Assembly: GCA_018894105.1 (NCBI GenBank)
Contig: CM032131.1
Coordinates: 5,668,501 to 5,732,500, forward strand
Source: Jacaranda mimosifolia
Taxonomy: Eukaryota > Streptophyta > Magnoliopsida > Lamiales > Bignoniaceae
Direction: 5' to 3'
DNA length: 64,000 bases
Shown here: piece by piece, positions 56,529 to 64,000 of the stretch
Layout of the letters: each line of letters begins with the position of its first letter
Numbering within the stretch: the stretch's first letter is position 1
Notes under the pieces: model-generated
Told to the model about the DNA's origin: nothing
The model's database searches: none
Seen by the model: the letters and a program-made list of their open reading frames with translations, nothing else
Translations under genes and position numbers: made by a program

Positions 56529-58752
56529 AAAACTCTTATCAAAGTAATCCTTTTTATAGTATCAAGATTCAAGTTTTAATTTAATTAGGCCAATTAACTC
56601 ATCTCGGCCTAACACTTTGACCAAGAGATCACTTCCAAGTAGTACTTTAACCCTAACAATTTTAGGGACCCAGAATTTTTTGCGCAAACTTTATGCACTG
56701 TCCCATTCATTAATTAAGCATTCAATGTCCAGAAAAAGTGGCTTTTTAGAGTTGGCTGGAAAAAACTTTGATCCATTATTTGACCGAGTTTCGTTATTTC
56801 TAGATATAATTAATGTATTTAATTGTTCAAATTTAATTTTGCTTAAATGAGAAATTAAATTAAAAGAACAAGCCGCCTAAACTACATGTTTATTATCCAA
56901 AGTTCATTCATTCAACAATTCGTACAATCATAATAGTAATTCTGAAAATTCAAAAGCATTAATAAAGAATAACTCGTCTTTAGGTCAAAATTTTTATTTA
57001 CACGTTTTTTAATCCAATTTCTCCAACATCATCTGCTACAGTACCACCCCCACCCCCCGGCACACCGTTGTCCTCAATCACAGCCTGAAAAGTATTAAGG
57101 GGACGAGGACACTTTTATTGACATCCTTACAAACTTTATTTATTTGTCCGGTCAATTTAAAACTGTTTTGAGTTGTTTTGTTTGCTAGCCAATAACTCTA
57201 CTTTGGATGGACATGAGGATAAAACGTTTGGTTCAAAAGTGGAGGAGATATTTTTGGATAACCATTTTTTGGTTAATAAGGTATAAAGTTTGATCAATTA
57301 TTTGTGGTGATCGATTGATATAATATTTTGTTTTTCAAATAGAGTTCTTTTTTCTTTTTAAATAGAAAAAGAACTTAGAGTTTTAAAAATATAATTGACT
57401 AGTGTCTCATTTGAAAATATATAAAAAGGAAGAAATGCTTTGAAATTTTGAAATTTTGAAAACAAATCTGATGGCATTTTTATGTATTCACAGGGGACCA
57501 AGTATTTTTAGAGGGTGTTAAGTGAATTTATAAACTTTTCAAAATATCTTATAAAATATTTAAGAGTTTATAGAATGCTACAATGTGTTTGGTAAATTTT
57601 TTTAAAAAAATAAGCTTATAAGATTCTAAAATAAGATGTTAGGATTTTATTAGTTACTTTTAATAAAATAAAATAAAAAAGGAGATCCTAACTTATTTTT
57701 AATATGTAAACTAGTTTTTTGATTTTAACTACTTTAACTACAAAATTGTTATTACTAACATCTTATAAACTCCAAAACATCTTATAAAATGTAGGACTTT
57801 ATAAGATTTTTTAAATAAGTATAGCCAAACATACTCTTAGTCTTCTCAATATGTATTGTTTCGGTTATATTGTATAACATGACCTATTTTATCATTTAAA
57901 AATGAAACACATTCTGCCCTTTTTATTTCTTTTATATGAAGCCGATAAATTTCTTGTTTCTTAAAAATATCCATGGTTGATATATTCCTTATGTATTTAT
58001 CTAAAAATTACTTAATTGTTTAAAACACATATTTATATTAACATATGAAATGTTTTTAGTTGCACCATGTGTAATTTAAATTATTAGTATTCATAAAATA
58101 TTCGAATTAAATATATACTATTTTAATTTTTTTATGCACTAATTCCTTAATTTAAAATAATTTATTTTTTGTAATTATTTTCCTAATTTTGCTTGCAGAC
58201 ACATGTCTAGTTTATAATTCCAAAATATCGCACTTTATAGCGTTAGAGAACTTTTTTTAGCCACCATATGCGTATTAAATCGTCATTTTTCAATATAAAA
58301 TTGTAATTTCTTTTTGATGTAAAATTCTTTGATATAACTTAATTTGAAAATCATTACGTAATTGAATTTAAAACATTTATTTAATTCCATCATATGTAAA
58401 TTAAATCATCAAATTTCATATAGTTTTAGCTAAAATTTGTGTTATTATGTAATAATTCTTTTAGTTGAATCAATTTATTATTATTTATCAAACTATATAT
58501 ACTTACAACCCTTTTAACTTTGCAGTTAGTCTACACGAAAGCTACAGAATGTGCATTTTATAATTTAAATAATATTCTGTAATGTTAGAAATTCTTTTTA
58601 AGTCTATTATGCATAGGTTAAACAATTAATTTTTATAAAAGCGTTCGTGTGGCCAATTAATTAAGTGACGTCCTCACACTTATATATATGAGTTTCAATT
58701 TTGAACCATTACATATCTTTAACGCATCTTGGATGGATAGTTAGACTAGAAA
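56529..58752. other. AT-rich intergenic with diverged repeats
   Basis: No gene. 56660-56960 is the diverged duplicate of 52470-52876; 57170-57420 resembles 31796-32110; 57980-58600 shares phrases with 32.3-32.9 and 35.8-36.7 kb. A C-rich stretch (accacccccaccccccgg) lies near 57040. A MITE-like block lies at 57585-57838. Confidence 0.5.
57585..57838. mobile_element. Small MITE-like inverted-repeat element
   Basis: TGTGTTTGGTAAATTTTTTT (left) and, reverse complemented, AGTATGTTTGGCTATACTTA (right) begin two arms that stay similar for about 40 bp (TTTAAAAAA, CTTATAAGA). The body is about 250 bp and noncoding. The TIR style fits PIF/hAT MITEs; boundaries and TSD are unclear. Confidence 0.45.
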
Positions 58753-58828
58753 TGCACATCCCGACTGCGCATTCCCCGATCGGGTCGGTCGGGTACCCAA
58801 TACCCGGACCCGAATGCCCACCCCTAGA
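58753..58828. mobile_element. hAT-like terminus remnant
   Basis: 76 GC-rich bp; the right end, reverse complemented, reads TAGGGGTGGGCATTCGGGTC, a common plant hAT terminus. It abuts the truncated LTR of element C and may mark the event that removed the first part of that LTR. No left partner is convincing. Confidence 0.4.
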
Positions 58829-59428
58829 TCCTTTGACCATGGCGCTCGGCCACCTCTTACGCTGCACGCCAACCCATCGTAAGGTCAACCCTATCACCGT
58901 CCATGGAGGTCGACTCGGAGCAAAATCAACTCTCTGCCACATTAAGTGCCCTGATAGGCAGCATGCCTCCGCATTAATGACGCATGCAGCTCCAGTACCA
59001 CCCATGCTACCGCACTAGGCAGGAGGCACGTCTACAGTGTACTATTTTGTCCATGAAATCTAGAAATGTAGCCACCTGGAATAGTACATGAATGGGAGAT
59101 GACTTAATGCCTCTCATGCAAAGACAAAGATCTTTCCTACATGTCAATGGCATCTCAGACAAATCCCCACCAAGAGAAGGCTATAAATACCTCCCCTCCA
59201 GCCTCACAAAAGGTATGTCATTCTATATACACAAAGCCCTCACTCTGCTGCTCATTATATCTAGTCGACCCCATACTAACTTGAGCGTCGGAGTGCCTTA
59301 CCCTCGGCTAGCCTGATGTTTGCTCGTGATTACAAGACTCAGCCCAATCACATTCATAGATCGACCAGAGAGGTTGCACCCTCCAATCTATCATCTAATC
59401 CAGTTACAAGCGGATTTCACCCTCATCA
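58829..59428 (+). repeat. Truncated 5' LTR of element C
   Basis: Homology to the A LTR starts around TTTGACCATGGCGC and ends CCCTCATCA; TATAAATA is at 59182-59189. Confidence 0.85.
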
Positions 59429-59430
59429 TT

Positions 59431-59448
59431 TGGCGCCGTTTGTGGGAA
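59431..59448 (+). promoter_or_regulatory. Primer binding site of element C
   Basis: TGGCGCCGTTTGTGGGAA, two bases after the LTR, is the least altered primer site of the family in this window. Confidence 0.9.
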
Positions 59449-59469
59449 ACTTTAAGTCCGCAATCGAAA

Positions 59470-60993
59470 ATGGTTAACACCAGGCGAGCCCCCTTGGGAA
59501 GAGAAGACAATAGAAGATTTAGCTCTCCTCTGTCTCGACCTCAGTAAGAAATTGGTGCACCAGAGTCGAGCACCCAGCCAAAACAGGTGGTCACCCTGAC
59601 CATGCCCCAATTGATGCAGCTCATTAGCGAGCAGATATCAACCCAGATTTCAGCTCAACTTTCGATGGCTTTAAATCGACACGCCATGCAACTAAAGCCG
59701 GCGGCCAGTGCAACTCCGCATCCCGCGCCCTTGGAGGAGAGACCACTAAAAGAAAATCAAGACCAACTAGAGTCCAGGAGGCCTCACTCGAGGCGTGAAG
59801 TAAGCCTATGCCGTTTTCCAAGGGAAATAGCCCAACCCATGCCCCGCGAGGAGGTTGCAGATTCTGTTGATCACAACATTCGACCCATTCGAGCCCCGCA
59901 GTGCGACAGGGTTGAGCCCTTGAGACCCCACCCGAACAGAAACGCATCCCTAGCTGACAGGGAAGAATGGGAGGAAGTATCCCACCAAGTCCAACAGCTG
60001 AACCGGCGATTAGAAGAGATCTTGAGAAGGAACACAGAGAAAAATCACTATCAAAATTGACTGCCGAGGTTCCAAAGAGAGAGAGAGAGACTCCCCATTC
60101 GTCTAGGAGATTATCGACGAGCGCATTGCTATCGATGCCAAAATCCCAACAGGCCTGCCACGATATGATGGCTCGATGGACCCAAACGAGCACTTGATGC
60201 AGTTCGAGCACATGATATAGCTGCACGGGCACAGCGATTACATCCACACCAAGATGTTAGTGACCACCTTTGAGGGGATAGCACTTGACTGGTTCATTAA
60301 GCTGGAACCGGCGTCGATATACTCATACGACTAGTTGTGCGACAAGTTTTTACACCAGTTTGCGAGCAGGAGAAATGCAAAGCTCCCACATACCCACTTA
60401 CACATAGTGAAACAGAATGAAGGAGAATTGCTTCGAGACTTTTTTACCAGGTTTAACATGGAAGTGTTGAAGATTGACAACCCTCAGATCGAGTTCCTGA
60501 TCGACGTGTAGTTCTTGGGCTTTAAACATAAGGAATGTGCCAATGTATTGGTGCGCGAATAGCCTAGGTCGATGGAGGAGCTCCTCGACCTCGCAGAGAG
60601 ATACATGCCCAAGAGGAGATGAATAGACTAAAATATGGCAATCCCGAGGTCAGTAAGAAAAATAGCAAAGAGAAAGATAACCACCAGTACAGGAAGGGTC
60701 GTCGATACCCCATCAAACGCTTCCATGATTATACCCTGCTTAATCTCCGAATGAATGAGGTACTATTTGCTATCCAGCACGACAATCTCCTTAAAAGGCC
60801 TAGGAAGTTGATCGAGACTGAAGCCATGAAGAAGTCAAAGAAGTATTACCATTTTCATAAGCAAAAGGGGCACGACACAAAAGATTATTTCAGTTTACAT
60901 GATGAGATTGAGAGACTGATCAGGCAGGGCCATCTGAAAAAATACATCGATAGCATGCCAGACGCGAGAGGGCAAAACCGACCGAACTCCCCA
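59470..60993 (+). pseudogene. gag: gag of element C
   Basis: It starts MVNTRRAPLGRED at 59470, a typical plant gypsy gag start. One in-frame TAA (59545-59547) separates this from the open 59587-60060 stretch (MPQLMQLISEQISTQISAQL ... EEWEEVSHQVQQLNRRLEEI). After a frameshift the capsid domain continues: DPNEHLMQFEHM, KLEPASIYSYD, SMEELLDLAERYM. 60619-60996 is open (KYGNPEVSKKNSKEKDNHQY) and holds the nucleocapsid-like KYYHFHKQKGHDTKDY, in which both expected cysteines are Tyr. DEIERLIRQGHLKKYI follows. Confidence 0.9.
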
Positions 60994-61081
60994 TAGAGAA
61001 AGGTCAGCTAGCCCGAGGAGATAAGATAAAGGAAAAAAACCTGCCCAAGAGCCCCATTCACCCATTCGAGGAGTCATCGAC

Positions 61082-61642
61082 ATGATTGCAGGAGGTCCCA
61101 CTGGGGGGAACTCCAAATCCGCCAGGAAGCAGACTCAAAGGCAACTAGAATCGACCAAATCAGCTAAGGTCAAAATAGTTTTTCAGCTCTCAACCAGCGC
61201 AAAATCGATCTCCTTCACCGAGTCTGACCTTGACCACCTAGAGAACAGAGGAGTTGACCACAAGATAGACTGCCCCATCGTGGTAATGTTTGAAATCGCC
61301 AATTTTGAAGTGAGAAAAATCTTGGTCGATAATGGCAGCTCTGCGAACATCATATTTTTGTCCACCTTGAACATAATGAATTTTGGACAATTAAAATTTA
61401 AGCTGATCTACACCCCGCTGGTCAGTTTTGGGGGATCGAAAATCATCCCACAGGGATCCATTAACCTATCCACATCATTTGGGCAGGGCCCTCGTAGCAG
61501 AACCTTGATGATAAACTACCTGGTAGTCGATACTCTATTCACCTACAATGTTATCATTGGTCGACCTGCCCTGAACAACTTCAGGGCCATTATCTCGACC
61601 TACCATATGAAGATCAAATTCCCAACCCCAGCAGGAGCATAA
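61082..61642 (+). pseudogene. Aspartic protease region of element C
   Basis: An open stretch of 186 codons. The active-site block ILVDNGSSANIIF keeps the catalytic Asp (GAT 61328-61330), unlike element A. YNVIIGRPALNNFRAIIST is intact. A frameshift or stop (61640-61642) follows before the linker to RT (61650-61900), where EAWCYY-like and KPDEGPSSKKRKLE-like stretches are readable. Confidence 0.92.
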
Positions 61643-61900
61643 GAGCTTTTTGTGCAATGTTAAAGAAGCATGGTGCTACTATATTATTTTCGTTGAGTCT
61701 GACGAACAGAAGACGCGACCTCAGCTGAAGCCCTCGAGGGATGCCCCTATAGTGAAACCCGATGAGGGACCTTCATCTAAGAAGAGGAAGCTGGAAAACA
61801 CCTGGGTCGAGTCCGTTGGGTAGTTCAAAACAATAGAGCTAGAACTTGGAAATCGTGACAAGACCACTCGGATCGAGAGCGATATAGGCCACCATCTGGA

Positions 61901-62653
61901 ATGCCTCATTGTCGATTTCCTTCGAAGAAGCATCGATGTATTCGCATGGAAAGCTTCCGACCTCCAATCGACCCAAATATTATTGTCCATCATCTCAACG
62001 TGGACCCTTCCTACAAATCAGTGAGGCAGAAGACAAGAACCTTCAATGCTGAGAGGTCCCAAATCATCGAAGAAGAGGTTAACAAGCTATTAGAGGCAAG
62101 ATATATTGTAGAAATTCAGTACCCCTTTTGGCTATGTAATGTTATATTCGTCTCTAAGAATGAGGAAAAATGGCGCATGTGTAATGATTTCATTAATTTG
62201 AACAAAGCTTGTCCTAAATATCCTTACCCCCTACCTCACATAGATTTACTAGTAGATTCTACAGCTGGTTGTGAATTACTAAGCATGATGGATGCCTTTC
62301 AAGGCTACTACCAAATATTCATAGCATCCGAAGACAGGGACAAGACCTCTTTCGTCGTCCCGAGTGGAATATACTATTTCTTGGTCATGTCCTTTGGACT
62401 AAAAAACACGGGGGTAACGTACCAAAGATTAGTCAACTTCATGTTCAAAAGCGATATCGAAAAATCCATTGAGGTCTACGTTGATGACATGATCATTAAA
62501 ATAGAGAAAGCTGAGGATCACCTAATCGAACTCGACCACACCTTCTCTCTCTATATTGAGGGCGTTCAATATGAAACTCAATCCCAACAAGTGCACATTT
62601 GGGGTTTGATGAGGCAAATTCTTGGGTTATATGGTCAGTCAAAGGGGGATTAA
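61901..62653 (+). pseudogene. Reverse transcriptase of element C
   Basis: A 250-codon open stretch with RT blocks in order: QIIEEEVNKLLEARYIVEIQ, KWRMCNDFINLNKACPKYPY, MMDAFQGYYQIFIA, FVVPSGIYYFLVMSFGLKNT, and catalytic YVDDM at 62477-62491. A +1 change near 62552 puts the last 30 residues out of frame (the expected continuation is readable in another frame). This is the best preserved RT of the window, but not intact overall. Confidence 0.94.
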
Positions 62654-63120
62654 AGCAAACCTATAGAAGATCCAGGCAGTAATGGACATCGCCCCGCCCC
62701 CGAACAATCCGAGACGTACAGCACCTGGGTGGCAGGATAATAGCCCTCAATAGATTCATCGTGAGACTGGTCGACAAGAGTCTTCCTTTCTTCAAAATAC
62801 TCATAAATGCAAAAAAAATGGGATTCCAATGGACCGAACAGTGTGATCAAGCTCTCATCGAGCTGAAGCAATACCTCTCCTCACCATCCATGCTCACCAA
62901 GCCCAAGCTGGGAGAAGTTTTGCAACTCTACTTGGCCATGTCCACCATCTCGATCAGTTCAGTATTGGCCTCAACGAAAGACGGAACTCACCGACCTGTT
63001 TACTACCGTAGTAAGGCCTTATAGGGGCCCGAGCACAATTACCTGCAGATCAAAAATTTTGCCCTTGCCCTCGTTACAACAGCACAAAAGTTACGAACTT
63101 ACTTCTAGTCTCATGCGATT
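62654..63120 (+). pseudogene. RT connection and RNase H of element C
   Basis: The connection region (62640-62760) is frameshifted (IQAVMDIAPP). From 62761 the frame is open: WTEQCDQALIELKQYLSSPS, KPKLGEVLQLYLAMSTISIS, SVLASTKDGTHRPVYYRSKA, with stop TAG at 63022-63024. As in element A, the classical catalytic Asp motif is absent (AMSTIS). Confidence 0.85.
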
Positions 63121-63319
63121 GTAGTGTTGACGAATTAGCCGTTAAAATAGGTGTTGTTGAAACCAGACACGTCAGGAAGGCTCACCAAATGGGCCATTAA
63201 GCTTGGAGAGTTCGACATCACAGTCCAACTGCGAACGGCCATAAAAGCATAGGTTCTGGCCAATTTTGTCACCGAAAGACTCGACTTCCCCGACCATCTC
63301 GACCAGAATTCCTTCATTT

Positions 63320-63700
63320 GGACATTACATGCTTACGGCTCAGCAACCACCTCGGGAGACGAAATTAGCGTTTCACTCCACTCCCGACTCGTCGAAGAGC
63401 ATGATTTTGCAATAAAACTCGACTTCCCGATCACCAAAAATGAAGCAGAATACAAAGCTCTAATAGCTGGGATAAACATGGCAGCAGCTCAGGGTGTCGA
63501 GCAACTAGTTGCGATCACTGATTCCCAACTGGTGGCAGAGCAAGTTAAAGGAAACTTCGAAGCCAAGGAGGCCAAAATAAGCCAGTATTTGACTGAAGTG
63601 AAACGATTACAGCGGTCGTTCAAGAGCTTCACCCTAAGCTAAGTACCCCGAGCAAAAAATGAGTGAGCAGACACACTCTCAAAATTTGCCAGCTCGATAA
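63320..63700 (+). pseudogene. Archaeal-type RNase H of element C
   Basis: The sequence reads LHAYGSATTSGDEISVSL, KNEAEYKALIAGINMAAAQG and VAITDSQLVAEQVKGNF, then KFASS. The first catalytic Asp of HxDG is Tyr here; the Glu and second Asp are kept. Element A shows the reciprocal pattern (first Asp kept, stop next to the second). Confidence 0.87.
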
Positions 63701-64000
63701 AAGGAACCAGAGAAAGAACTATAACGTTCCTCGTGGCCAGCAAACTGTCTATCCATACTAGCAACCAGAACCTTGTCACAAGCATCGAAGCAATAGCTCC
63801 CTCATCGCAAGACCCAATCAAGCTCTACCTAAGCCAAGAGATAATCCTCAGCGATAGGAATGAGGCTCGCAGACTCAGAGGGCAAGCAGCCAAATTCGCC
63901 CTTGATGAGCACGGGCAGCTTTACAAGAGGTCAATATCAGGACAACCCCTTAAATACCTAACACCCGACGAAGCAAGCGAAGTTCTTCAAGAGATTCATA
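63701..64000 (+). pseudogene. Linker and start of integrase, element C (cut by window end)
   Basis: ITFLVASKLSIHTSNQN-like linker sequence is followed by SQDPIKLYLSQEIILSD and RSISGQPLKYLTPDEASEVL, collinear with element A 17880-18150. The zinc-binding domain would begin just past the window. Confidence 0.85.

Larger units (their letters stand above)
58829..64000 (+). mobile_element. Tat-lineage element C (5' truncated, runs off the window)
   Basis: This is another copy of the element A family with the same order of domains, collinear with A through gag, protease, RT, RNase H, aRNH and the start of integrase at the window end. Its 5' LTR lacks about the first 205 bp. It has fewer lesions than A in gag, protease and RT but still carries stops and frameshifts. 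Integrase, the antisense gene and the 3' LTR must lie beyond 64000. Confidence 0.92.

Overview
This is a repeat-dominated, AT-rich piece of a flowering-plant nuclear genome, most likely a eudicot. I found no intact host gene. Almost everything that can be read is plant transposable elements: Ty3/gypsy (Tat lineage and chromovirus), Ty1/copia, hAT, PIF/Harbinger-like MITEs, a Helitron-like element and long solo LTRs. There is also a fragment of plastid DNA (rpl2) and several long tandem or inverted repeats. Every coding stretch carries stops or frameshifts, so these are old copies.

Layout. 1-2.3 kb: the 3' end of a Tat/Ogre-type element (integrase tail, 41-bp tandem repeats, antisense coiled-coil reading frame). 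2.5-5.1 kb: a Ty1/copia RNase H tail with its 3' LTR. 6.66-7.13 kb: a small hAT element with 8-bp target duplication. 7.85-8.5 kb: an LTR-like promoter segment. 9.5-12.1 kb: a large imperfect foldback with G-rich arms and a perfect AAT/ATT microsatellite hairpin. 12.27-31.33 kb: a three-level nest. A solo LTR (TSD GATTA) holds Tat element A (TSD TATAT), whose 3' LTR holds chromovirus B (TSD CCTGG/CTTGG). 32.95-35.79 kb: a second long LTR of the outer type. 35.97-37.18 kb: a 549-bp insertion and a Helitron-like element. 40.9-43 kb: degenerate remnants of an antisense-type protein and of a MULE-like N-terminus. 44-48.9 kb: a degenerate tandem array with 0.39-0.45 kb units, split by an hAT element. 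51.2-51.6 kb: plastid rpl2. 52.2-53.2 kb: two MITEs of one family in inverted orientation. 53.97-56.52 kb: element D, an internally deleted relative of A. 58.83 kb to the window end: element C, another copy of the A family, running off the edge.

How the parts work together. A, C and D are one Tat-lineage family with LTRs of about 0.8 kb and a TGGCGCC-type primer binding site. The order is gag, aspartic protease, reverse transcriptase, RNase H, a second (archaeal-type) RNase H and integrase; then, in A, 86-bp tandem repeats and a long gene on the opposite strand just before the 3' LTR. In both A and D the antisense gene is preceded by a matching TATA box (CTATAAATAG) at nearly the same distance (165-167 nt) and by an E2F-like TTCCCGC site. 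D has lost gag-pol entirely but keeps both LTRs, primer site, polypurine tract and the promoter and N-terminal part of the antisense gene. This conserved antisense transcription unit and its retention in a deletion derivative are the most interesting signals in the window.
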